Below are positions 1-6,234 of a stretch of 12,094 bases of DNA, piece by piece; the stretch's first letter is position 1; every line of letters starts with the position of its first letter. Position numbers and translations under genes: made by a program. The notes under the pieces were generated by a model. That model saw nothing but the letters and a program-made list of their open reading frames with translations, was not told the DNA's origin and did no database searches. Source of the stretch: Candidatus Coatesiibacteriota bacterium (GTDB taxonomy: Bacteria > RBG-13-66-14); contig DAOVLG010000021.1 of the NCBI GenBank assembly GCA_030631385.1, forward strand, positions 1 to 12,094, given 5' to 3'.

Positions 1-142
1 CCCGTAGGACTGACTAGAACCGGACCGTCGCCATGATCTACGAACGAGCGTTAACACGGAACACGTTGCCGGCAAGCTGTCGCCCCACGGCCAAGATGGC
101 AATGGGCAGGAGTGAGAAGACAGGCGAGTCACGGAGAATTCC

Positions 143-219
<77 letters not shown>

Positions 220-221
220 CG

Positions 222-250
222 AGCTTGAAGCTCGACACAGTTCCGCGAGG
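222..250. repeat. 29-bp direct repeat, copy 1
   Basis: This copy is identical over 29 bases to 348-376. It begins AGCTTGAAGCTCGACACAG and ends TTCCGCGAGG. It lies two bases from the 5' end of the tRNA-Pro gene, so it forms the immediate 5' leader of the pre-tRNA. On the minus strand its tRNA-proximal end forms GAGCT-TCA-AGCTC. Confidence 0.85.
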
Positions 251-347
251 GAGATCAACGTCTAACTTTAACTAATCCCCGCGAGCGACGCGAAACTAAT
301 AGTTCCCTCCGGTCGCTCCCCTCTACTAACTCAATACGATTTCCATT

Positions 348-376
348 AGCTTGAAGCTCGACACAGTTCCGCGAGG
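348..376. repeat. 29-bp direct repeat, copy 2
   Basis: This is an exact copy of 222-250, in the same orientation and offset by 126 bases. No tRNA or other recognisable gene follows it, which suggests either a duplicated leader whose tRNA was lost or a small dispersed element. The 97 bases between the copies hold no gene. Confidence 0.85.
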
Positions 377-476
377 AGTATTCTTCGAACGGCAAACGGT
401 TATCCCTGCGAGCGGCGGCTCGTGTAGGAAAGATTCAGGCTCCTCAACCCCGGGGGCTTCCGTGAAGGCGGGGCGC

Positions 477-505
477 ATTATAGCACAACGCCCCCCGTCA
501 GTCCA
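477..505 (-). promoter_or_regulatory. Promoter reading toward tRNA-Pro
   Basis: On the minus strand TGGACT (500-505, four of six matches to TTGACA) lies 17 bases from a perfect TATAAT (477-482). A TGC precedes the -10, making it an extended -10 element. Transcription would start near 470 and run into tRNA-Pro after a leader of about 250 bases that contains both 29-bp repeats. I saw no better promoter closer to the tRNA. Confidence 0.6.
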
Positions 506-509
506 CCGT

Positions 510-1697
510 CTACATCAGGGCCAGCGCCCGTTCGATATCCTCCAGTAGGTCGTCGGCGTCTTCGATCCCCGCGGCGATGCGAACCAGGCCGGGCGTGATG
601 CCGTACCGAGTGAGTTCCTCGGGGCTCATCGTGGAGTGGGTCATGCTCGCCGGATGCTCGATCAGCGTCGCGCAGTCGCCCAGGGACACGGCTATGGTCA
701 TCAGTTTCACCGAGTTGATGAGCTTGGCCCCCGCTCTGGCGCCGCCGACCACGTCGAAGCTAAGAATCCCACCGGGACCGAGCATCTGTTTCTTACCAAT
801 CTCATACTGCGGATGGCTCTCCAGACCTGGGTAGCGAACCATCTCCACCTTGGGGTGTCGCAAAAGAAAATGGGCCAGGGCGACGGCGTTGGCCTGGGAA
901 CGTTCGACACGCAGGTGGAGGGTCTTGAGCCCCCGAAGAAGCAGCCAGCTCTGGAGGGGGGCGATGACCCCGCCGATGTCCGTCCGCCACTCCCGTGATT
1001 CGTCAATCAACTCCTGTGATCCACAGTAAACACCGGATACCGCGTCACCGTGCCCCCCGACGTACTTGGTGCAGCTGTGGAGCGCGACATCGGCCCCGTG
1101 TTCGATCGGCCGTTGCAGGTAGGGGGTGGAGAAGGTGTTGTCCACGACGAGGAGAATTTTGTGGGCGTGGGCCAGCTCCGCCGTGGCGGCCAAGTCGGTG
1201 ATGGCCAGGGTGGGGTTGGCTGGCGTCTCGACGAAAATCAGCTTGGTGTCGCCACGGATCGCCCGCTCGATGTTCACCGTGTCGGTGGTGTCTACAAAGC
1301 TTACCTCGATCCCAAGCCTGGGTATAAGGTGGTCGAAGAGGGCGAATGTGCCACCGTACACCGTGTCCCCCGAAACGACGTGGCCCCCGTGGGCCACGTG
1401 GCAGATCAGGTTGTGGATCGCGGCCATGCCCGAAGCAAAGGCCAGGGCGTCGTCGGTGCCTTCCAGATAGGCCATCTTACCCTCAAAAATCTCCACCGTG
1501 GGGTTGGCCAGGCGGCTGTAGATGTACCCCTCCTCCTCACCGGCAAAGCAAGCGGCGCCGTGCTCAGCCGATCTGAAGGCGAAGGTGGATACCTGGTAGA
1601 TGGGGGTGCTGACGGCGCCGGTATGGGGGTCGTGTTCATCGCCGCCGTGGACGAAGCGGGTGCCCAATCCGGGACGCATGTGTAGGTCCGAGTCCAT
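510..1697 (-). CDS. PLP-dependent methionine/cystathionine gamma-lyase family enzyme
   Basis: This is a 395-residue cytoplasmic enzyme of the Cys/Met-metabolism PLP family (fold type I). It most resembles methionine gamma-lyase and cystathionine gamma-lyase, which eliminate the gamma-substituent of sulfur amino acids to give a 2-oxo acid, ammonia and a thiol. Visible features are an N-terminal CFAGE segment, YSRxxNPT (phosphate-binding Tyr60 and Arg62), ASGMAAI, Tyr114 in TVYGG, Asp186 in VVDN, the Schiff-base lysine Lys211 in SCTKYVGGHGD, SLGD...HPASMTH and Arg373 near the C terminus. The ATG at 1697 is chosen because GGAGGTGAT (1702-1710) lies 8 bases before it; an in-frame GTG at 1706 sits inside that ribosome-binding site. 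Position 116, cysteine in Pseudomonas methionine gamma-lyase, is glycine here, so the substrate is uncertain. Cystathionine gamma-lyase or O-acetylhomoserine sulfhydrylase activity cannot be excluded. It is transcribed alone. Confidence 0.93.
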   Translation of the reverse strand: MDSDLHMRPGLGTRFVHGGDEHDPHTGAVSTPIYQVSTFAFRSAEHGAACFAGEEEGYIYSRLANPTVEIFEGKMAYLEGTDDALAFASGMAAIHNLICHVAHGGHVVSGDTVYGGTFALFDHLIPRLGIEVSFVDTTDTVNIERAIRGDTKLIFVETPANPTLAITDLAATAELAHAHKILLVVDNTFSTPYLQRPIEHGADVALHSCTKYVGGHGDAVSGVYCGSQELIDESREWRTDIGGVIAPLQSWLLLRGLKTLHLRVERSQANAVALAHFLLRHPKVEMVRYPGLESHPQYEIGKKQMLGPGGILSFDVVGGARAGAKLINSVKLMTIAVSLGDCATLIEHPASMTHSTMSPEELTRYGITPGLVRIAAGIEDADDLLEDIERALALM

Positions 1698-1710
1698 GGG
1701 GATCACCTCC

Positions 1711-1726
1711 CGGTCTCATGGGACCG
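1711..1726. repeat. Dyad next to the lyase ribosome-binding site
   Basis: CGGTC and GACCG arms enclose TCATGG, giving a near-perfect 16-base dyad that abuts the GGAGG of the lyase gene. In the mRNA it could fold into a 5-bp hairpin next to the ribosome-binding site; as DNA it could be an operator. No regulator is known. Confidence 0.4.
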
Positions 1727-1763
1727 CGTTGTCTCTGTTTGGGATCTCCAGGCTGACAGGAGG

Positions 1764-1792
1764 ATTATAGGTCCTGCCCCCGGTCTTGTAAA
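1764..1792 (-). promoter_or_regulatory. Promoter of the gamma-lyase family gene
   Basis: On the minus strand TTTACA (1787-1792, five of six matches) is followed by a 17-base spacer and a perfect TATAAT (1764-1769). The start would be near 1757, leaving a leader of about 60 bases, too short for a SAM riboswitch. Confidence 0.8.
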
Positions 1793-1806
1793 CGACGACT
1801 TTCCGG

Positions 1807-1835
1807 TTACCTTTTAAGGGGTTAACTGGTATAAT
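1807..1835 (+). promoter_or_regulatory. Extended -10 promoter of the basic hypothetical protein gene
   Basis: TGGTATAAT (1827-1835) is a perfect extended -10. The -35 position (TTACCT, 1807-1812, 17-base spacer) matches only three of six, which is usual for extended -10 promoters. Start near 1842, giving a leader of about 20 bases. It is divergent from, and does not overlap, the lyase promoter. Confidence 0.7.
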
Positions 1836-1863
1836 TCCCCTCGGTCAGCCCACCCCACGTTCG

Positions 1864-2370
1864 ATGAATGAGGAACCACAACAGAGCAGCTTGGACGACC
1901 AGCTTAGGAGCTGGTTCGCTTACGTGGACCGACGTCGCGAGCTTCGTGCTGCGGCGCGGCGTTTTAGATCGGCCTACCTCGCCGGGAGAACCAAGGAGAG
2001 GGGGACCATCTCCCCCTACCTCGTATACCTCCTCGGCTTCGTGAAGAGGTGCCGGGTTTTGGCGCGCCTATCCTACGTCGGAGAGGACGGGTTGATCCGC
2101 CGGCAGAGGTTGGTGGAGGTCTACGAACTGGACTCGCCACACTTCTGGGTCTACGACCTGGGCGGTCCCGGGGTTGGTGATGTTCAGCGGCGCAAAGAAC
2201 GTCTCGTGCGGGTGGCCGGCTGGCGGACGATCCTCCTAAGACCGTTGGTATTCAAGCCCTTCCGCCCCCGGAAGGAGATCATCGAGCGGATCGCCAGGCT
2301 TCGGGGCCGGGAGGCCGAGAGTAAGGTCCGCCGCTTCATGCACAGCCTGGAACGCCGTCGGCGCAGATGA
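1864..2370 (+). CDS. Small basic protein of unknown function
   Basis: This 168-residue protein is not recognised. It is extremely rich in arginine: DRRRELRAAARRFR near residues 22-35, and a C terminus ending in five arginines. Residues 64-127 look beta-rich (RLSYVGEDGL, RLVEVYEL, FWVYDLG, GWRTILLRPL). Residues 136-168 look helical and charged. There is no signal peptide and no clear membrane helix. The Y...G...R...V...WVYDL pattern faintly recalls a WYL-type sheet, but I do not claim that family. The high charge would suit nucleic-acid binding; this is inference. A good extended -10 promoter lies about 30 bases upstream. No Shine-Dalgarno sequence precedes the ATG, and its short leader may explain that. 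It is a single gene with no same-strand partner. Confidence 0.7.
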   Translation: MNEEPQQSSLDDQLRSWFAYVDRRRELRAAARRFRSAYLAGRTKERGTISPYLVYLLGFVKRCRVLARLSYVGEDGLIRRQRLVEVYELDSPHFWVYDLGGPGVGDVQRRKERLVRVAGWRTILLRPLVFKPFRPRKEIIERIARLRGREAESKVRRFMHSLERRRRR

Positions 2371-2526
2371 ATCAATCTCGCACTTTCCGATAAAAAAGAT
2401 AGGACCAGCGTAGAATATGCTCCCGAGGTAGTTTCGCTGGTTTAACCTAAACGACCTCTCTCGGATGAACGGACGGAGATTGCGTTCGGGTACGCCGTGA
2501 GGGGCAACTGTAGGCCCTATTTTATC

Positions 2527-2566
2527 GCTGACTGTGCTTTAATCCCGAGGAATGTCAGCTTTAATC
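2527..2566. repeat. Overlapping dyad and 9-bp direct repeat
   Basis: GCTGAC (2527-2532) and GTCAGC (2554-2559) form an inverted repeat with a 21-base gap. GCTTTAATC occurs at 2536-2544 and again at 2558-2566, a spacing of 22 bases, about two helical turns. This could be a protein-binding site, but no gene start is close. Confidence 0.35.
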
Positions 2567-2621
2567 GCCCCGCCAAGCGCCACCCGTCGTCCTTTTCGGT
2601 CGAGTTCGAGTGCCCCTCGCC

Positions 2622-2701
2622 GGCGGTGGCACAGTTTTTGCGCAGATGAACCGTGAATAACTCCGCGAAGCTTCACTTCTGCAAAAACCTGTGCCACCGC
2701 C
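2622..2701. repeat. Large imperfect inverted repeat (about 30-bp arms)
   Basis: The left arm (2622-2650) starts GGCGGTGGCACAG and continues TTTTTGCGCAGATGAA. The right arm (2672-2701) is its near-perfect reverse complement: the outer 13 bases are exact, then the T-tract and TGC, then CAGA/TGAA with small differences. The loop is about 21 bases. Both arms contain an internal T5/A5 tract. It could be a MITE-like remnant or a stable RNA hairpin; it is not a normal terminator because no T-run follows the stem. Confidence 0.7.
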
Positions 2702-2737
2702 TCGGCAACTGTGGATTCGACGAGTGTATACCGCACA

Positions 2738-2755
2738 CTTGACGTGACGGTCAAG
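2738..2755. repeat. Short inverted repeat
   Basis: CTTGAC and GTCAAG are perfect 6-base arms around GTGACG. It lies about 37 bases after the large inverted repeat. Function unknown. Confidence 0.35.
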
Positions 2756-2879
2756 CTTCCAACCATCCGCCACATTGCCTCCCCATCTGGTGGCAGGATG
2801 AAAAACTCCTACGCACAACGGCAAGAATAGATGGCGGATCCAAACCGGTAATGATTTGTGATGATCCCAAAAAGGTACG

Positions 2880-2902
2880 ACGTCCGACCTGAAGGCGGAC
2901 GT
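2880..2902. repeat. Inverted repeat with 7-bp arms
   Basis: ACGTCCG (2880-2886) and CGGACGT (2896-2902) are perfect arms around a 9-base loop. On the minus strand a T5 run follows six bases after the stem, so it could be a weak terminator for minus-strand transcription, although no minus-strand gene enters here. Confidence 0.4.
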
Positions 2903-2976
2903 TCTCATTATCGTGGGTGCCCATGCCCTATGGGGTCATTCCGATCATAGATGAGGGGCGCATCCACCATAACTTG

Positions 2977-3006
2977 TTGACCACCCTGGATAAAAACTGG
3001 TATACT
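2977..3006 (+). promoter_or_regulatory. Promoter of the rny operon
   Basis: TTGACC (2977-2982, five of six) lies 18 bases before TATACT (3001-3006, five of six), and TGG precedes the -10 to give an extended element. Transcription would start near 3013, about 290 bases before rny. No LexA-type palindrome overlaps it. Confidence 0.75.
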
Positions 3007-3012
3007 AACACT

Positions 3013-3303
3013 GAGTTGTTTAGCATACCGTCGCCGACGGGGCGGACGGACGGACATCTCGCCTGCGGAACCTCGATCCCCATTCGTTGGGTTAAACCTT
3101 CTTTTCGGGTCCCCCCGGGGATCCTTCGGGAAAGCCGTGATTCACCCCAATCCCCGAACCGGTCCCTGAACTCACTCGGACGATCTGTGGGGTTTTGGAC
3201 CCCCGCCCGGAAGTCCCACCCGACTAGAGCCCGCCCCGGAAACCCCGTCGCGATTCGATCCTTCAACGAGCGCCCACCGGCGCTTAAGACGGGGTGATCG
3301 TCA
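3013..3303 (+). promoter_or_regulatory. Long untranslated leader of rny
   Basis: About 290 GC-rich bases lie between the predicted start site and the rny start codon. Short hairpins can be drawn: CCGTC-GCC-GACGG (3028-3040), a GGTCCCC/GGGGATCC stem near 3107-3123, and GGGG-TTTTGGA-CCCC near 3189-3203. I do not recognise a known riboswitch, 6S RNA, SRP RNA or tmRNA. Open frames on both strands here look non-coding. A structured leader could allow feedback by RNase Y on its own mRNA, as is known for RNase E in E. coli; here that is inference. Confidence 0.4.
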
Positions 3304-4875
3304 GTGGCCATCCTCTCACCACCCTACGTGTACATAACCCTGGCCGCCGCCCTGGTCCTCGGTTTGGGGCTGGGCTACTGGTTGCGCCGGATAATCTCCA
3401 AACGCAAGCTCGTCTCCGCCGAGGAGCTCGCCGAACGGATCGTTCGGACCGCCAAGAACGAGGCCAAATCCATCGTCAAGGAGGCCAAATTCGAGGCGAA
3501 GGACGAAGCGCTCTCCATCAAGCAGCAGGTCGAGAAACAGGCCGAGGAGACCCGTGGCGAGCTCAAACGTATCGAGAAATGGCTGAGCTCCAAGGAAAAT
3601 CAGCTCGAAAAACGGGAGGCCGACCTCGATGAACGTTTGGACGAGGTCAGGACTCGGGGTAAGAAACTGGAGGAGCTGGAGACCTCCCTCGCCGTTCAGG
3701 AGGAACACCTGGCCAAGCTGATAGACGAACAGACCCGCCTTCTCGAGCATCTGAGCGGCATCAGCACCGAGGACGCCAAGGGGCTGCTCCTGGAGAACCT
3801 GCGCGCCGAGGTGGAGCACGAGTCGGCCAGGCTCATGAAGGATATGCGTGATGAGGCCGTCGCCCGCGCCGAGGACGAGGCCCGCAAGATCATCACCAAC
3901 GCCGTGCAGCGCATCGCCAGCGATCAGGTCTCCGAGATCACGGTCAGCGTGGTCCAGCTACCTTCGGACGAGATGAAGGGTAGGATCATCGGGCGCGAGG
4001 GTCGCAACATCCGGGCCTTCGAGCTGGCCACCGGCGTGGACGTGGTCGTGGACGACACCCCCGAGGCGGTCATCCTCTCAGCCTTCGATCCGGTCAAACG
4101 CGAGATCGCCCGGCAGACGATGGAGAGGCTCGTCCAGGACGGCCGCATCCATCCGGGGCGCATCGAGGACATCGTCGGCAAGGTGTCGCAGAAGATGAAG
4201 ACCACCCTGCGCGAGACGGGGGAGCAGGCGGCTCTTGACACCCACGTCCAGGGGCTGCACCCCGAGCTTATCAACCTCCTCGGCCGGTTGCGCTACCGGA
4301 CTAGCTTTGGTCAGAACGTCCTGGCGCACTCCCTGGAGGTTTCCCACCTCTGCGGGATGATGGCGGCGGAACTCGGCCTGGACGAGAGTTTCGCCCGACG
4401 GGCGGGACTCTTGCACGACATCGGCAAGGCGGTGGACCACGAGGTGGAGGGGACCCACGCCCAGATCGGCGCCGATCTGGCCCGGCGCTACAACGAGAAA
4501 CCGCCGGTCGTCAACGCCATCGAGGCCCACCACGATGCCGTCGAGGTCGCCTCCGCCGAGGCGGTGCTGGTGATGGCCTCCGACGCCCTCTCGGCGGCCC
4601 GCCCCGGCGCCCGGCGCGAGACCCTGGACCTCTACATCAAACGGCTGACCAAGCTCGAGGAGATCGCCAACTCCTTCCCCGGCGTCGAGCGCTCCTTCGC
4701 CATCCAGGCCGGCCGCGAGATACGGATAATCGTAGACCCCGAGGATCTCGATGATCTCCGGGCCGCGGAGGTCTCCCACCTCGTGGCCCGCCGCATCGAG
4801 AAGGAGATGGAGTACCCGGGCAAGATCAAGGTCACGGTCATCCGGGAGCGCCGGACGATTGATTACGCCAGCTAG
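3304..4875 (+). CDS. rny: Ribonuclease Y
   Basis: This 523-residue membrane-anchored endoribonuclease initiates mRNA decay. Its length matches the Bacillus enzyme (about 520). Order of parts: a single N-terminal membrane helix (about residues 7-27); a long charged coiled coil (about 35-205); a KH RNA-binding domain with GRIIGREGRNIR (226-237); and an HD hydrolase domain with His342, the HD pair LLHDIGKA (His371-Asp372), the AHHDAVE segment (409-414) and Asp427. All expected metal-binding positions appear intact. The start is GTG at 3304, with GGGGTGAT (3291-3298) five bases upstream; no upstream ATG in frame is competitive. It is the first gene of a tight operon: the next gene begins 12 bases after its stop. 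In a diderm it would probably act at the inner membrane, in the role RNase E has in enterobacteria. Confidence 0.97.
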   Translation: MAILSPPYVYITLAAALVLGLGLGYWLRRIISKRKLVSAEELAERIVRTAKNEAKSIVKEAKFEAKDEALSIKQQVEKQAEETRGELKRIEKWLSSKENQLEKREADLDERLDEVRTRGKKLEELETSLAVQEEHLAKLIDEQTRLLEHLSGISTEDAKGLLLENLRAEVEHESARLMKDMRDEAVARAEDEARKIITNAVQRIASDQVSEITVSVVQLPSDEMKGRIIGREGRNIRAFELATGVDVVVDDTPEAVILSAFDPVKREIARQTMERLVQDGRIHPGRIEDIVGKVSQKMKTTLRETGEQAALDTHVQGLHPELINLLGRLRYRTSFGQNVLAHSLEVSHLCGMMAAELGLDESFARRAGLLHDIGKAVDHEVEGTHAQIGADLARRYNEKPPVVNAIEAHHDAVEVASAEAVLVMASDALSAARPGARRETLDLYIKRLTKLEEIANSFPGVERSFAIQAGREIRIIVDPEDLDDLRAAEVSHLVARRIEKEMEYPGKIKVTVIRERRTIDYAS

Positions 4876-4887
4876 CCGGAGGAATAA

Positions 4888-5319
4888 ATGACGGGGAAGA
4901 AACACAGGATCCTCCTGCCGAGCTACGGTGAACGGGTTGACCTGCCCCTGGCCGAGTCCTCTGTGCCGGCCGGTTTTCCCTCGCCCGCCGACGATTTCAT
5001 CGCCAACCGGCTCGACCTCAACGAACACCTGATCCTCCACCCCGCCGCCACCTTCTTCGTCCGCGTGGCCGGCGACTCGATGATCGGCGCCGGGATCACC
5101 GACGGCGACATCCTCATCGTTGACCGCTCACTGGAACCTACCGATGGAAGGGTCGTCATCGCCGTCGTCAGCGGAGAACTCGTGGTCAAGAGGCTCCGGC
5201 GCACCGAAAAAGGCTGGCTCCTCCTGGCCGAGAACGACGACTATGCCCCGATCGAGGTGGGAGAAGAGGGTGAATTTGAAGTCTGGGGCGTAGTAACCAA
5301 CGTGATACACCACCTTTAG
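4888..5319 (+). CDS. umuD: UmuD-like S24 peptidase
   Basis: This 143-residue protein matches UmuD along its length. In the family the protein cuts itself when bound to the RecA-ssDNA filament, and the shortened dimer joins UmuC as DNA polymerase V. Visible parts: the short N-terminal arm, the cleavage site PAGFPSP (Ala28-Gly29), the conserved FPSPADDFIANRLDLNEHL block, the catalytic serine in AGDSMIGAGI (Ser64) and the catalytic lysine in ELVVKRL (Lys101). The site is Ala-Gly, as in LexA, whereas E. coli UmuD has Cys-Gly. There is no DNA-binding domain, so it is not LexA. GGAGG (4878-4882) lies five bases before the ATG. It lies 12 bases after rny and 2 bases before the DUF72 gene. No SOS box is visible immediately upstream. 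Confidence 0.93.
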   Translation: MTGKKHRILLPSYGERVDLPLAESSVPAGFPSPADDFIANRLDLNEHLILHPAATFFVRVAGDSMIGAGITDGDILIVDRSLEPTDGRVVIAVVSGELVVKRLRRTEKGWLLLAENDDYAPIEVGEEGEFEVWGVVTNVIHHL

Positions 5320-5321
5320 GG

Positions 5322-6233
5322 ATGGATATTCGTATCGGTACGAGCGGATACTCCTACGACGATTGGCGGGGGATCTATTACCCTCCGGAGCTGCCGCGCG
5401 GCGGGATGCTGGGGTGGTACGCGGGTGTGACGACACAGTCCGATCTCCTTGTTGAGCGCGGCCCCAGTTTCGACACCGTCGAGATCAACGTCACCTACCA
5501 CCGATTGCCGTCGGCCAAGTCCTTCGCCCGGATGACCGCCGTCACCCCGACCGGCTTCCTCTTCAGCGTGAAAGCCCCCGGCGGCATCACGCACCCCGAC
5601 GGCTACAAGAAACTGGACTCCGACCTCGTCGAGCGGTACTGCGCGTCGGTTTTCCCCCTAGCCGAGGCGGGTAAGCTTGGCCCCACCCTCCTCCAGTTTC
5701 CCTATCGCTTCAGGGTGGGTGAGGAAACCCTCGATTATCTGCGCGCCGTGGCCGCCGAGTTCGACGGTCTCAATCCGGCCGTCGAGTTCCGGCACCGTTC
5801 TTGGATCAACCCGGAGTACCTGACCCTCATGGTTGATCTGGGTCTGACCTTCGTCTCGGTAGATATGCCGGAGCTGCGCGGTCTACCGCCGCCGGTACTC
5901 TTCGCGACCACGGACACGGTTTACGTGCGTTTCCACGGAAGGCGTCGGGATACCTGGTGGCGCGGTAGCAACCTGGAGCGCTACGACTACGAGTACGCCG
6001 AGGAGGAACTGAAAGCCTGGACCGACCGGATTCGTTCCCTTACCGATGATCCCAACCGATCAGGCGAAGAGACCCGGTTCGAGTTTGATCTGGAGGGTGA
6101 TTACACCGATCTGTTGAAGATGATTCGTCGGCTTGCCGGCCCCGTAAAACGAACCTTCCTCTTCTTCAACAACCATCCCAAAGGGAAGGCGATCCATGCC
6201 GCGCGGAGCCTTCAGCGATCACTCCTCACCTGA
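5322..6233 (+). CDS. DUF72 (YecE-like) TIM-barrel protein
   Basis: This 303-residue protein is a complete member of DUF72. Family blocks are clear: GTSGYSYDDWRGIYYP (6-21), VEINVTYHRLPS (53-64), FSVKAPGGITH (81-91), LGPTLLQFP (119-127), VEFRHRSW (154-161), VYVRFHGR (200-207) and FFNNHPKGKA (281-290). Structures of family members show a beta/alpha barrel; the biochemical role is unsettled. As I recall, one structure-based comparison of the Thermotoga member TM1631 predicted DNA binding similar to endonuclease IV. The start codon is two bases after the umuD stop, and its stop is one base before the umuC start, so translation is probably coupled to both. There is little Shine-Dalgarno sequence (AGGG directly before ATG), consistent with coupling. 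The location between the two polymerase V genes suggests a DNA-damage role, an inference from context. Confidence 0.94.
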   Translation: MDIRIGTSGYSYDDWRGIYYPPELPRGGMLGWYAGVTTQSDLLVERGPSFDTVEINVTYHRLPSAKSFARMTAVTPTGFLFSVKAPGGITHPDGYKKLDSDLVERYCASVFPLAEAGKLGPTLLQFPYRFRVGEETLDYLRAVAAEFDGLNPAVEFRHRSWINPEYLTLMVDLGLTFVSVDMPELRGLPPPVLFATTDTVYVRFHGRRRDTWWRGSNLERYDYEYAEEELKAWTDRIRSLTDDPNRSGEETRFEFDLEGDYTDLLKMIRRLAGPVKRTFLFFNNHPKGKAIHAARSLQRSLLT

Positions 6234-6234
6234 T

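Larger units (their letters stand above)
2371..2976. other. Non-coding region with several inverted repeats
   Basis: About 600 bases with no convincing gene. Open frames exist on both strands but they lack a ribosome-binding site, resemble no family I know and overlap one another. The stretch is visibly less GC-rich than its surroundings and contains a direct repeat, a large inverted repeat and smaller dyads, listed separately. It could hold a structured RNA or the remains of a small mobile element. Confidence 0.6.

Noticed and set aside
54..142. Minus-strand protein-like stretch downstream of tRNA-Pro
   Set aside because: The frame is open and slightly hydrophobic but begins only by running through the tRNA, with no good start or ribosome-binding site.
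2539..2908. Two minus-strand open frames (78 and 115 codons)
   Set aside because: They overlap in different frames, run through the large inverted repeat and have no recognisable domains.
2917..3311. Overlapping open frames on both strands (126 and 127 codons) before rny
   Set aside because: They occupy the same bases, resemble no family, lack a convincing ribosome-binding site and span the rny promoter and leader.
4078..5040. Long minus-strand frames (about 320 codons) here and at 8019-8999 and 9522-10496
   Set aside because: They are antisense to clear genes and arise from strong GC bias at third codon positions; composition and lack of motifs argue against coding.
6196..6234. Upstream ATG for umuC preceded by GGAAGG
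   Set aside because: It lies inside DUF72, whose conserved PKGKA residues explain the purine-rich bases. The ATG at 6235 gives a normal UmuC N terminus. The longer form cannot be fully excluded.
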